Assembly (NCBI GenBank): GCA_013286325.1
Contig: JABDFZ010000029.1
Span: forward strand, 1-32,300
Source: Bacteroidota bacterium
Lineage (GTDB): Bacteria; Bacteroidota; Bacteroidia; Sphingobacteriales; Sphingobacteriaceae
DNA: 32,300 nucleotides
Direction: 5' to 3'
In this document: positions 1 through 7,748 of the stretch, one piece after another
Numbering within the stretch: the first letter of the stretch is position 1
How the letters are laid out: every line of letters begins with the position of its first letter
Translations under genes and position numbers: made by a program
Notes under the pieces: model-generated
Database searches by the model: none
What the model saw: only the letters and a program-made list of their open reading frames with translations
Told to the model about the DNA's origin: nothing

Positions 1-99
1 TGTATTTGCAATACTTAAAGCTTACCAGACTTAACACAAACATCATTTTGTTTTTATGGCCCTATTAGCTATCTTGCCATCCCTAATTTAATTAATACA

Positions 100-897
100 A
101 TGAAATTGAAGCCATCTGATATCAGTACAGTTATTATTGTAAATAAAAATAAAGAAGGCACCCACACTTTACAGGTAAAAACAAAACATATCAGCAGGTT
201 TAAACAGTATATATACGGTGTGCTGGCTGTTATTGTAACACTTTCAGGAACTATTATCTACCTGAGATCCCAAAACCAGCAGCAGGAAGAAGAAAAAAAG
301 CAACTGATGGCACAACTGTCAAAGCTTAAAGGCGAGGTTCCGCCACCTGCCATTCAGGATCTAAAAAAACGCGGCTTAAAAGGTTTTTCTACAAATGCAG
401 TTGGCGGCAACGGCAATGCAGAAGCTGCTAAACTTACCGACGAAGAAACTTACTCTTTATATGACGAATACCTGAGCCGCCTGGTTCATACCGTAGCTTT
501 TACCCCAATGGGTTATCCGCGCATTAGTTCACTAACTTCATATTTTGGTTACAGGAGTGATCCTTTTAATACGGCAAGCGCCGAATTTCACCCTGGAATT
601 GATTTTAAGGGAAATCGTGGCGACGAAGCCAAATGCACAGCCAACGGAAAGGTTGTTTTTGCAGGAAGATATGGCGGCTACGGTAACTGTGTGCGCATAG
701 CACACGCTAATAATTTTGAAACTTTATACGGGCACTTGTCTCGTATTACTGTAAAGGTTGGTGAACAGGTTACAGTGGGAGAAAAGATAGGAGAGGTGGG
801 CTCAACCGGGCATTCAACCGGAAACCATTTGCATTATGAGGTGCGCAAAAATGGCAAAGCAATAAACCCTATCAAATTTCTTACACTGAATAACTAA
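100..897 (+). CDS. Membrane-anchored M23 (LytM-type) endopeptidase
   Basis: Predicted zinc metallo-endopeptidase that cuts peptidoglycan cross-bridges in the periplasm. A short cytoplasmic N-terminus is followed by one membrane segment (about residues 37-56, YGVLAVIVTLSGTIIYL), then a Gln/Glu/Lys-rich stretch likely to be coiled coil (57-75). The C-terminal LytM domain carries the HPGID motif (H164, D168) and HLHYE (H243, H245), which together supply the usual zinc ligands and catalytic His, so the enzyme looks active. At 265 residues it is typical for a membrane-bound M23 protein. The ATG at 100 lies ahead of the basic N-terminus. The bactofilin gene starts 14 nt after its stop, so the two are probably cotranscribed. 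The M23/bactofilin pairing is known in cell-shape control in other bacteria. The role here is inferred; the family call is firm. Confidence 0.92.
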   Translation: MKLKPSDISTVIIVNKNKEGTHTLQVKTKHISRFKQYIYGVLAVIVTLSGTIIYLRSQNQQQEEEKKQLMAQLSKLKGEVPPPAIQDLKKRGLKGFSTNAVGGNGNAEAAKLTDEETYSLYDEYLSRLVHTVAFTPMGYPRISSLTSYFGYRSDPFNTASAEFHPGIDFKGNRGDEAKCTANGKVVFAGRYGGYGNCVRIAHANNFETLYGHLSRITVKVGEQVTVGEKIGEVGSTGHSTGNHLHYEVRKNGKAINPIKFLTLNN

Positions 898-911
898 TAA
901 CCGAACAGATA

Positions 912-1331
912 ATGGCATTATTTTCAAAAAAGGATAAAGTTACACTCGACCTTCAATCTATATCAACACTGATAAGCGAAGGCTGTATTTTGGATGGAAA
1001 TATTAAAGCCCCTGCTTATGTACGTATTGACGGCCAGATAACAGGAGATGTGATAGTTGATGAAGGTTTAATACTGGGCGAGAAAGGGTCGATACTGGGC
1101 AATATAATAACCAAAGAAATGGTGGTTTATGGTGTGGTAAACGGCGATATCCAAACAAACTCCCTCGAAATTAAAGCATCCGGCAAAGTTACCGGCGAAA
1201 TAAGGACACAAACCCTTCAGGTAGAAAATGGCGCTATTTACAATGGCAGCCTCTCTATGACTCAAAACAACAAACCAGTTCAACAATCCAAACTGAATGG
1301 TAATCCTGCACCTAAAGTGCTTGAGGCGTAA
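912..1331 (+). CDS. Bactofilin (polymer-forming cytoskeletal protein)
   Basis: 139-residue bactofilin, a protein that polymerises without nucleotide into filaments built from a right-handed beta-helix. The central region (about residues 20-110) shows the typical repeating short beta strands with glycines, for example GCILDGNIKAPAYVRIDGQI and the later VVYGVVNGDIQTNSLEIKA. The tails are short and disordered: a charged N-terminus (MALFSKKDK) and a Gln/Asn/Pro C-terminus. It follows the M23 peptidase by 14 nt and probably acts with it, as bactofilins elsewhere position M23 enzymes or recruit wall modifiers at the membrane. No transmembrane segment is seen. Which partner it binds is inference from gene order. 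Confidence 0.93.
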   Translation: MALFSKKDKVTLDLQSISTLISEGCILDGNIKAPAYVRIDGQITGDVIVDEGLILGEKGSILGNIITKEMVVYGVVNGDIQTNSLEIKASGKVTGEIRTQTLQVENGAIYNGSLSMTQNNKPVQQSKLNGNPAPKVLEA

Positions 1332-1352
1332 GTGTTGAGGACATTCTTAACG

Positions 1353-2060
1353 CTAATATTCCCATTCAGCTTTATCAGGATACATTCTTGAATATTTAAA
1401 GTCATCGAAATCGCTATAAAAGGAAACTTTCGGATAATTGGAGTTTTCATCTCTGTCTACCCAAGTTAAATGGACGATAGCGAAACTTTTATCAAAGCCT
1501 CTTTTTATAATCTTGAATAAAACATCATCATTGCCACCCCTATGGCATAATGCTGAAAATTCAAAGTCTGTCAAGATATGCTCATTCTTACTTGGTTTAA
1601 CGAAACTCAAAAACGAATTATTGGAGCTTTGCAAACCAATCTCTTTACGTAGCTCATCTTCAAATGCGAACTTTTGTCCAATATCAATTGATTCCCATGG
1701 CTCAACTACAAAAGGGCGAGGCTCTGGTTCAAGAAAAAAATCTTCCAATACATGCCTGTCTACACCGGCAATATTAATATAAAATGATTCATCAGGGAAG
1801 TCAGGAGAGTCTTCAAAATCATAACCACCAGCTGCGTACAAAAAATATCCGTTACTAAGTTGCGCATTTATATTTAATGAAAGCCATTGGTCATAACAAG
1901 GTTTAGCCGAAAAAAAGTGCTCCCATACGGCTTTTTGAACAAATGAATAGTAATTTTCTGCAGGTAAAAACTCGCCTGAAATAATACCCATACTTTCATC
2001 CGTTATATATAATTGCGCCGTACCTATTAATATAGTATTTGAGAATATTTTTGCTTCCAA
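1353..2060 (-). CDS. Uncharacterised 235-residue protein
   Basis: I cannot assign this gene to a named family. It encodes a soluble, acidic, aromatic-rich protein with no signal peptide or membrane segment. The N-terminal part (about 25-80) has the look of a small alpha/beta domain (GEFLPAENYYSFVQKAV). The middle is rich in Glu/Pro/Phe (EDFFLEPEPRPFVVEPWE). The C-terminal third contains FAIVHLTWVDRDE followed by FYSDFDDF; I have a general memory of 'VHLTW...DF' segments in stand-alone bacterial proteins of unknown function, but cannot name the domain. The longest frame starts with TTG at 2060; an in-frame stop lies a few codons upstream and the next ATG is at residue 24, so TTG is plausible but unproven. 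It is convergent with the bactofilin gene and divergent from ahcY. Reading-frame length and amino-acid composition support a real gene. Confidence 0.7.
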   Translation of the reverse strand: MEAKIFSNTILIGTAQLYITDESMGIISGEFLPAENYYSFVQKAVWEHFFSAKPCYDQWLSLNINAQLSNGYFLYAAGGYDFEDSPDFPDESFYINIAGVDRHVLEDFFLEPEPRPFVVEPWESIDIGQKFAFEDELRKEIGLQSSNNSFLSFVKPSKNEHILTDFEFSALCHRGGNDDVLFKIIKRGFDKSFAIVHLTWVDRDENSNYPKVSFYSDFDDFKYSRMYPDKAEWEY

Positions 2061-2193
2061 TTCTTGTCCAATTTATTATAAAGATAGATAAGTATTAGTT
2101 CTGTAAAAGGCATAAAACACAGGTTTTTAAGAAATAATAGCAGATAGCATAAATCATTGGTTAACCAAATTTCATTTTGATAAACCTATGCGT

Positions 2194-2201
2194 TAACTTT
2201 G
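2194..2201 (+). promoter_or_regulatory. Bacteroidota -7 box of ahcY
   Basis: TAACTTTG fits the Bacteroidota sigma-70-type -7 consensus TAnnTTTG and lies 19 nt before the ahcY ATG. A TTG at 2177-2179 could be the -33 element, but its 14-nt spacing is shorter than the usual 17-23. There is no Shine-Dalgarno sequence; the leader is A-rich, as is usual in this phylum. Confidence 0.5.
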
Positions 2202-2220
2202 CAAAAAAAATTTAAAAACT

Positions 2221-3537
2221 ATGTCATCAGTAGAGACCGTTTACACCAAGTACAAAGTAAAAGACTTTTCGCTGGCCCAATGGGGTCGCAAGGAAATTGA
2301 ATTAGCCGAAGCAGAGATGCCGGGCTTAATGGCCTTACGCAAAGAGTATGGCCCATCCAAAGCATTAAAAGGAGCGCGCATTGCAGGTTGTCTGCACATG
2401 ACCATCCAGACTGCTGTGCTAATTGAAACATTGATAGAATTAGGTGCTGAAGTTACCTGGTCATCATGTAACATCTTTTCTACCCAGGATCATGCCGCTG
2501 CCGCTATTGCTGCTGCAGGCGTTTCTGTTTATGCCTGGAAAGGTATGAATGCAGAAGAATTTGACTGGTGCATTGAGCAAACTTTATTCTTCGGTGAAGA
2601 CCGCAAGCCATTGAACATGATATTGGATGACGGCGGCGATTTAACCAACATGGTATTGGATAAATATCCTGAACTGATCCCGAACATTAAAGGCTTATCA
2701 GAAGAAACCACTACTGGTGTTCACCGTTTATATGAGCGTGTAAAAGCAGGTACACTGCCAATGCCGGCTATCAACGTAAACGATTCGGTTACCAAATCGA
2801 AATTTGATAATAAGTATGGTTGCCGAGAATCACTGGTTGACGCTATCCGCCGCGCTACCGACGTAATGATGGCTGGTAAAGTAGCTGTTGTTTGTGGTTA
2901 TGGCGATGTGGGTAAAGGTTCTGCCGATTCATTGCGTAATGCTGGCGTGCGTGTTATAGTTACCGAAATTGACCCTATATGTGCGTTGCAAGCAGCAATG
3001 GAAGGCTTTGAAGTTAAAAAACTGGGTACTGCAATAGCCGAAGCCGATATTGTGGTTACTGCTACAGGTAACAAAAACATTGTTCGTGAGCAGCACTTCC
3101 GTGCACTAAAAGATAAAGCTATTGTTTGTAACATTGGCCACTTTGACAACGAGATTGACATGGCCTGGTTAAACGGTGCTTATGGCAATACCAAAGTTGA
3201 AATTAAACCGCAGGTTGATAAATATACCATTAATGGTAAAGACCTGATTGTTTTAGCAGAAGGCCGTTTAGTTAACTTAGGCTGCGCAACTGGTCACCCA
3301 AGCTTTGTAATGAGTAACTCGTTCACTAACCAAACTTTAGCGCAATTAGAGCTTTGGAATAACGGTGCTCAATACGAAAACAAAGTTTACACACTGCCAA
3401 AACATCTTGACGAAAAAGTTGCCCGTTTACACCTTGCAAAAATTGGTGTTGAACTGGAAGTTTTAGACCAGGATCAGGCTGAGTACATTGGTGTAACTGT
3501 TGAAGGTCCGTTTAAACCGGAATATTACCGTTACTAA
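2221..3537 (+). CDS. ahcY: Adenosylhomocysteinase (SAH hydrolase)
   Basis: NAD-dependent enzyme that splits S-adenosylhomocysteine into adenosine and homocysteine, removing the product inhibitor of all SAM methyltransferases and feeding the methionine cycle. The 438-residue length fits the bacterial family. Visible signatures include the substrate-domain segment [18 protein letters not shown] with the active-site Lys and Asn, the Rossmann NAD loop [10 protein letters not shown] (about residues 227-236), [10 protein letters not shown], and the conserved C-terminus ending KPEYYRY. The gene stands alone, with its own -7 box upstream and two hairpins downstream. Divergent spacing of 160 nt separates it from the 235-residue unknown. 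A methyltransferase lies 7 kb away but is not linked in an operon. Confidence 0.98.
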   Translation: MSSVETVYTKYKVKDFSLAQWGRKEIELAEAEMPGLMALRKEYGPSKALKGARIAGCLHMTIQTAVLIETLIELGAEVTWSSCNIFSTQDHAAAAIAAAGVSVYAWKGMNAEEFDWCIEQTLFFGEDRKPLNMILDDGGDLTNMVLDKYPELIPNIKGLSEETTTGVHRLYERVKAGTLPMPAINVNDSVTKSKFDNKYGCRESLVDAIRRATDVMMAGKVAVVCGYGDVGKGSADSLRNAGVRVIVTEIDPICALQAAMEGFEVKKLGTAIAEADIVVTATGNKNIVREQHFRALKDKAIVCNIGHFDNEIDMAWLNGAYGNTKVEIKPQVDKYTINGKDLIVLAEGRLVNLGCATGHPSFVMSNSFTNQTLAQLELWNNGAQYENKVYTLPKHLDEKVARLHLAKIGVELEVLDQDQAEYIGVTVEGPFKPEYYRY

Positions 3538-3558
3538 TTTAGAAGTAAATAATAAATG

Positions 3559-3578
3559 CAAAAGCCGAAAGGTTTTTG
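3559..3578 (+). terminator. Hairpin with GNRA tetraloop behind ahcY
   Basis: CAAAAGCC (3559-3566) pairs with GGTTTTTG (3571-3578) through eight pairs, one of them G-U, closing on a GAAA tetraloop. It lies 22 nt after the ahcY stop. The T-run is inside the stem, so it could terminate, or it could stabilise the 3' end. Confidence 0.5.
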
Positions 3579-3587
3579 TAATAGATA

Positions 3588-3625
3588 AAGAGGCGTGGTT
3601 TTAGGATCGCGCCTCTTCTGTTTTC
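3588..3625 (+). terminator. Rho-independent-like terminator of ahcY
   Basis: AAGAGGCG (3588-3595) pairs perfectly with CGCCTCTT (3610-3617) around a 14-nt loop and is followed by CTGTTTT. It is the more GC-rich of two successive hairpins behind ahcY and the better terminator candidate. No coding sequence overlaps it. Confidence 0.6.
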
Positions 3626-3694
3626 AATAGCATTTGAAATAATATTTAAAACATCAAGGGTAATTTTATATCTTTCATCAGTATTTAATCCTAC

Positions 3695-4324
3695 ATGACA
3701 GACGCCTATTATATCCTGGAAGACAACGAGCAGAAAGGCCCGTTTACCTTTGCTGAATTAACCGAAATAGAACTGGATATCCATACCAGGGTACTCTCGC
3801 CATTAGCTGATACCTGGGAGGATGCCTGCGACTTGCCCGAACTATATTCATACTTTTTAGCACAAGGGATTTATTTTCCAACTGAAGATAACCTGGCCTC
3901 TTTCTGGCGGCGTTTACTGGCTTTTATTATCGATATAGTGATCATATCAATTGTGATGGATGTTATAGTAGCCATTTTAATTTCAAAAGGCATAATATCA
4001 AATATCACCACTTTTCAGGCCTATAGTAAAATGCCTTACAGTGAGCTTTTATTGCTGCAGGTTATTCTTTATTCGCTTTTAATACTTTATAACTCAATAG
4101 GCGAAGCATCCGCAATGAAAGGCAGCGTAGGAAAAAAGATATGCAAGCTTGTGGTGGTTGACGCCGATGGAGTAGGGCTTACTTATATGAACGCACTCAT
4201 ACGCAGTATAGGCAAAGTAGTATCACTTTTCTTTTACGGGATAGGCTTTTTAAGTATTTTTTGGAGCGATCACCGCCAGGCACTTCACGATTTTCTGGCA
4301 AGAACTTACGTGGTAAAGCTGTAG
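3695..4324 (+). CDS. RDD family membrane protein with N-terminal GYF-like domain
   Basis: 209-residue inner-membrane protein. Residues 1-55 form a short cytoplasmic module with the pattern YYILEDNEQKGPFTFAEL, which matches the GYF_2-type (DUF4339) 'xGPFxxxxL' signature. An RDD domain follows from about residue 65 (FWRRLLAFIIDIVIISIVMD), with three hydrophobic segments near 70-95, 120-140 and 175-195. The second conserved RDD block is GKKICKLVVVDADG. RDD proteins are mostly uncharacterised, though some affect ion or osmotic balance; no specific role can be claimed. A second protein of the same architecture lies tail-to-tail with it at 4404-5018, across a 7-nt-unit repeat spacer. The family call is firm and the function unknown. 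Confidence 0.88.
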   Translation: MTDAYYILEDNEQKGPFTFAELTEIELDIHTRVLSPLADTWEDACDLPELYSYFLAQGIYFPTEDNLASFWRRLLAFIIDIVIISIVMDVIVAILISKGIISNITTFQAYSKMPYSELLLLQVILYSLLILYNSIGEASAMKGSVGKKICKLVVVDADGVGLTYMNALIRSIGKVVSLFFYGIGFLSIFWSDHRQALHDFLARTYVVKL

Positions 4325-4333
4325 TTTCTAGAG

Positions 4334-4401
4334 AGTTCATGATTGATGGATCATAGTTCATAGCAAAAGGTGCAGCGGCTATGAACTATTAATCATCAAC
4401 T
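4334..4401. repeat. Heptad-unit inverted spacer element A
   Basis: Four consecutive 7-nt units run forward from 4334: AGTTCAT, GATTGAT, GGATCAT, AGTTCAT. On the other strand, reading down from 4401, come AGTTGAT, GATTAAT and AGTTCAT. The core ATAGTTCATAGC (4353-4364) pairs perfectly over 12 nt with 4378-4389 around a 13-nt loop. The element fills almost the whole gap between two convergent RDD genes and could serve as a two-way terminator. Both arms carry the same unit variants. Confidence 0.7.
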
Positions 4402-4403
4402 TT

Positions 4404-5018
4404 TCAAAATAACCGGTCTTTCATTACTAAAGTGCCGGCAATCATATCATGCAGGCATTGTTGTTGTTTATTAAAGAAACTTAAAAGATAGCCAATTAAG
4501 AAAGTAAGCACCGAAAATAGTTTGGCAACATTTCTGCCCAGTGAACGGCCAAAGCTTATGCGTTCGCCTTGCATATCACAAACTTTTATTTTGAGGATTT
4601 GCTTACCATAAGTAGCTTGCTTTACTGAACACTCAGCAACCACATGATATACAAATTTTACTAAAGGGATAATCACTAAAAGACTGAAAGCTATTACAAG
4701 GCGGGTAGCTTTATCATCAATAAAAAGCACAGCCATAAATGCTATTATAATACATACTCCTGAAACAAAAAACCAATCGAGTGCCGAAGCCATTAGGCGC
4801 TGATCGAAATTTGCAAAATATTGTGGAATAAGGGCTTCTTTTTTAAAACCCAAAAGCTGGCGCAGCTCGGCAATTTCATGGGCTTCCTTATAATCATCCA
4901 TGGCGGCAGTTTTTAAAAAATCGCCGGGTTTTATATTAAATTCTTTTAGCTGTTCAATGCTAAATGGCCCTTGTGGTTTGCCTTTGATAACGAGAATGTA
5001 TGTGTTGGAAGGTTCCAT
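4404..5018 (-). CDS. RDD family membrane protein with N-terminal GYF-like domain (second copy)
   Basis: 204-residue membrane protein with the same architecture as the gene at 3695. The N-terminal module holds YILVIKGKPQGPFSIEQL, again the GYF_2/DUF4339-like GPF pattern. A linker precedes an RDD domain starting near residue 70 (QRLMASALDWFFVSGVCIII), with hydrophobic segments at about 78-98, 105-125 and 170-190. The second RDD block reads YGKQILKIKVCDMQGE. Sequence identity to its neighbour is modest outside these blocks, so they are diverged paralogues or two independent family members. It is convergent with the first copy. Upstream lies the hairpin that ends the LiaF-like gene, so it is probably transcribed from its own promoter. 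The function is unknown. Confidence 0.87.
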   Translation of the reverse strand: MEPSNTYILVIKGKPQGPFSIEQLKEFNIKPGDFLKTAAMDDYKEAHEIAELRQLLGFKKEALIPQYFANFDQRLMASALDWFFVSGVCIIIAFMAVLFIDDKATRLVIAFSLLVIIPLVKFVYHVVAECSVKQATYGKQILKIKVCDMQGERISFGRSLGRNVAKLFSVLTFLIGYLLSFFNKQQQCLHDMIAGTLVMKDRLF

Positions 5019-5051
5019 CGCGTATCAAAGTTAGTTTAAAACCTATATAAA

Positions 5052-5095
5052 ATTGAAAGGTTGTAACGTTTATTTCAACATTACAACCTTTCAAT
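5052..5095 (-). terminator. Strong hairpin terminator of the SDR-PspC-LiaF operon
   Basis: A perfect 15-nt inverted repeat, ATTGAAAGGTTGTAA (5052-5066) against 5081-5095, encloses a 14-nt loop. Read on the minus strand it follows the LiaF-like stop by about 20 nt and is followed by a T-rich stretch (TTTTATAT). It is the clearest terminator for the three-gene minus-strand operon. It also sits just upstream of the RDD gene at 4404-5018. Confidence 0.7.
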
Positions 5096-5115
5096 ATTTT
5101 ACTTTACAATGCTAT

Positions 5116-6111
5116 TTAATAACGGCTCACCTTGAAGTCTGACAGGCCGCCACTGATATGTATATGTAATTTGTTTTTGGCCGCTGCAAAGCCCGGTGTT
5201 TCATAGTTATTGTCGCGGGTTTTGTTAAAACCTTCGAAATGATTATCAGATAAGCCCGAATCAGTTTCAATGCTGCAGGCAGCATTTTGAGGAATTGAGA
5301 TATCTACACCTGAAACACCCGTTGAAATATCAACATCAGTATAGGCTAATGGCACGCCTAATTTTACATTGAATGATGCTGCACCACCGTGTAATTTAAG
5401 TGTACGGATTTTAAATTTAGATAGGTCGAAGTCAATTTTGGCAGCACCTGTTTCTACATTAACATCCCATATCGGGCTTTGATTTATCCGCATATCAGCC
5501 TCGTTTTTGTTCGAGTCGAAATTAAATCCGTTATGGTCTTTCATTTTAAAATTAACCACAAAAATGGAATCTTCTTTACTGCTGGTAAGGTCATAACGGC
5601 CATCATCTTTTGTGGAAGCATTAAATAACTGGTTAGTGGTATCGATCAGACTGAAAGAAGTACCACCGCCGCTTATATTAAGGTGGGCAAGTTTTATTCC
5701 GGCATCATAGGGCATATTAAAGGCACCCCTGCCGTTCATCTTAATGTCCGATTGATTGTTATCATCATCATCGTTATCATTATCGTCGCTATTGTTGTTA
5801 TTATCATCATCATCATCGTTATCATTATTCCAGTAGCTATAATGATTACGTGGCCAAAAATTATAACGGTCGCCGAAATTGCCAAAAAACAACATGCCTA
5901 CGCCAAGTACAATAACTCCAATTTTTACTGCTGTTGCCCATACCGACTTATTATGTGCAAATACAAGGTTTACACCAGCGATAACTAAAAATATTGGCCA
6001 CAAATGAAATATATTATACCAATGGAAATGCAGGTATCCAAAATTACCCAGCAGGATGGCTGCGCCTATCAGAACCAGGACAACGCCCGGAATTATTTTA
6101 TCGTTTCTCAT
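5116..6111 (-). CDS. LiaI/LiaF-like membrane protein with beta-rich C-terminal domain
   Basis: 331-residue envelope protein. The N-terminal 85 residues contain up to four short hydrophobic segments (PGVVLVLIGAAILLG, LWPIFLVIAGVNLVF, IGVIVLGVGMLFFG), a pattern matching the LiaI/LiaF-like transmembrane region. An extremely Asp/Asn-rich linker (about residues 94-123) is encoded by a trinucleotide-like tract. The rest (about 125-331) is glycine-rich and beta-stranded with SGGGTSFSL, HGGAASFNVK and ISGGLSDFKV; such repeats resemble the C-terminal 'toastrack'-type domains of LiaF/DUF2154 relatives. It follows the PspC gene by 30 nt in the same operon. LiaF and PspC families are tied to envelope-stress sensing in other bacteria; that role here is inference. 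I see no partner histidine kinase or response regulator nearby. Confidence 0.8.
   Translation of the reverse strand: MRNDKIIPGVVLVLIGAAILLGNFGYLHFHWYNIFHLWPIFLVIAGVNLVFAHNKSVWATAVKIGVIVLGVGMLFFGNFGDRYNFWPRNHYSYWNNDNDDDDDNNNNSDDNDNDDDDNNQSDIKMNGRGAFNMPYDAGIKLAHLNISGGGTSFSLIDTTNQLFNASTKDDGRYDLTSSKEDSIFVVNFKMKDHNGFNFDSNKNEADMRINQSPIWDVNVETGAAKIDFDLSKFKIRTLKLHGGAASFNVKLGVPLAYTDVDISTGVSGVDISIPQNAACSIETDSGLSDNHFEGFNKTRDNNYETPGFAAAKNKLHIHISGGLSDFKVSRY
5755..5829. repeat. Trinucleotide (ATC/GTT/ATT) tract inside the LiaF-like gene
   Basis: About 25 triplets, nearly all ATC, ATT or GTT on the plus strand, read as Asp/Asn codons on the minus strand. The tract makes the acidic linker of the LiaF-like protein. 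As a triplet repeat it can change length without shifting frame. Confidence 0.7.
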
Positions 6112-6141
6112 TTTAATTTTATTTAGTGTTAACGAATCCTG

Positions 6142-6774
6142 TTATTCAACTGTCGGGTTATTCTCTGTTGTTTCTGAACTATCAACAGCAGGTTCTTCTT
6201 TTTTATCTGCGGTTTTCCAATTTTGCTTGCGCCATGCTTCATTTCTCTGGCCCGATGCAATAAGTGCGCCACCTACTACAACCAGTACTATTGGCCACAA
6301 TTTGTCAAAATCAAAATCGGGGATAAGGTCATATTCATCAATCAAAATAAATGCACCAATAAGAATCAGCACCACACCTACTATTATGCCTGCGTGCGAT
6401 TTTTGTTTTGGAGGCATGTTAGCAGGGTCGCCTTCAAAAGGATTTCCACCGTATGGGTTACCTCCAAACGGGTTCCCGCCAAAAGGGTTGCCAGTTTGTT
6501 GTGGATTATTAAATTGATCGGCAGGTTGTTGCGGGGGTACGGTATAATCAACAGTTGGATTGTTGTAAGGATTGTAATTATTATACAGATAGCCCTTTTT
6601 AGGTAATACTATCCACAAAACAATGTAAGGGATAATGCCAACACCCATTATAATAACGGTAAAGGCAAATAGCAGGCGGACTATGGTTACATCCATTTCG
6701 AAGTACTCCGCCAGGCCCGAACAAACACCACCTAACACCTTGTGGTATTCATCACGATATAGTTTTTTGTTCAT
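6142..6774 (-). CDS. PspC domain protein with C-terminal LiaI/LiaF-like membrane segments
   Basis: 210-residue membrane protein. The PspC domain occupies residues 1-60: LYRDEYHKVLGGVCSGLAEY, followed by a membrane segment (VRLLFAFTVIIMGVGIIPYIVLWIVLP). A flexible Asn/Pro/Gln linker includes NPFGG-type pentapeptide repeats (about 94-115). The C-terminal half has two hydrophobic segments (GIIVGVVLILIGAFILI and LWPIVLVVVGGALIASG) like the N-terminus of the next gene, and then an acidic tail. PspC family proteins take part in phage-shock/envelope stress in other bacteria. It starts 19 nt after the SDR stop and precedes the LiaF-like gene by 30 nt, so the three are likely one transcript. The PspC call is firm and the biological role inferred. 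Confidence 0.9.
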   Translation of the reverse strand: MNKKLYRDEYHKVLGGVCSGLAEYFEMDVTIVRLLFAFTVIIMGVGIIPYIVLWIVLPKKGYLYNNYNPYNNPTVDYTVPPQQPADQFNNPQQTGNPFGGNPFGGNPYGGNPFEGDPANMPPKQKSHAGIIVGVVLILIGAFILIDEYDLIPDFDFDKLWPIVLVVVGGALIASGQRNEAWRKQNWKTADKKEEPAVDSSETTENNPTVE

Positions 6775-6793
6775 TTTTTTGTTGTTTTAGAGT

Positions 6794-7498
6794 TTATATT
6801 TGACCGTAAGTTGGTTTTATTATTATTTCTTCAATATTTGCCCCTGCACTCATTTTATAAGCATTTACAATGGCCGAAGCTATATCTTCAGGCAATACCA
6901 TCTTATTCTTATCTACTTCCATATCCTTCCACGAGTCTGTTAATGTTGAGCCAGGGATAATGGCGGTTACCTTAACGCCATATTGCTGCATCTCTGTCCG
7001 CATCACTTTGTTAAGGCCTAACAGTGCATATTTTGTTACGCTATAGGTACCTGCCTCAGCAATAGGAACTAAGGATGCTACTGAACATATAGTGAAAATG
7101 TGCCCCCTGCCTGCAGCTATCATAGTTTTGCCGAAATATCGGTAAAGCTCATAAGCTGGCATCAGGTTAGTATTTACATGCTTTTCAAAGGTCTGTTCAG
7201 CATCATCAAGTATGCTCGAATGTTCATAAATGCCTGCGTTATTTACAATTATGCTGATAGCGGCCAGTTGCTGTTCAGCAGCTTTGGCAAAATCAAGTAC
7301 CTGTTGTTTTATGCTGACATCAGTAACAGATGTAAATACTTTAATATTAGGATTAATGGCTGATAACTCATCTTTAAAGGCTGCAAGATCCCCGCTATTC
7401 CTTGAGCAGATGGCAAGGTTTATCCCTTCTTTAGCAAAAGCGATTGCTGTTGCTCTTCCCATTCCTTTAGTTGATGCTGTTATTAGTGCGTTTGTCAT
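6794..7498 (-). CDS. Short-chain dehydrogenase/reductase (SDR)
   Basis: 234-residue classical SDR oxidoreductase, a soluble NAD(P)-dependent enzyme. The cofactor loop near the N-terminus reads TASTKGMGRA, where Ala replaces the usual second Gly of TGxxxGxG. NNAG is at about residue 87, the catalytic Ser is in TICSVASLV, and the catalytic pair is in YSVTK. The length is normal. The C-terminal part is closest in feel to sepiapterin-reductase-like SDRs, but the substrate cannot be read from the sequence. It is the first gene of a minus-strand operon with PspC and LiaF-like genes (19 and 30 nt gaps). That grouping does not explain its substrate. The start is the ATG at 7498. Confidence 0.92.
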   Translation of the reverse strand: MTNALITASTKGMGRATAIAFAKEGINLAICSRNSGDLAAFKDELSAINPNIKVFTSVTDVSIKQQVLDFAKAAEQQLAAISIIVNNAGIYEHSSILDDAEQTFEKHVNTNLMPAYELYRYFGKTMIAAGRGHIFTICSVASLVPIAEAGTYSVTKYALLGLNKVMRTEMQQYGVKVTAIIPGSTLTDSWKDMEVDKNKMVLPEDIASAIVNAYKMSAGANIEEIIIKPTYGQI

Positions 7499-7748
7499 GA
7501 TTTTTTATTGTAATGTTTGAAAGTATATGTTAGTTCCGTCAAACAATAATATCTAAAAATCTTAATGTTTCTTATTAATACATCAAATCTAATTTATAAT
7601 ACAACAGGCTTATTATTGCTTTTGGTAAACTATAACAGATTTTCGGTAAACAGGGGAAAAAAGGCGGTGAAATGGAAGTTGATAAACTACCCCATATTAA
7701 AATTAATAGGAGAGCCCTGTGTTACATCCCGATTTGCATAAGGTTGTG

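Noticed and set aside
2219..3161. Several minus-strand frames across ahcY
   Set aside because: They are antisense to a strongly conserved enzyme gene and show no independent family signal.
5683..5988. 101-codon plus-strand frame inside the LiaF-like gene
   Set aside because: Its Ile/Val run is only the antisense reading of the Asp/Asn triplet tract; the minus-strand gene has clear domain features.
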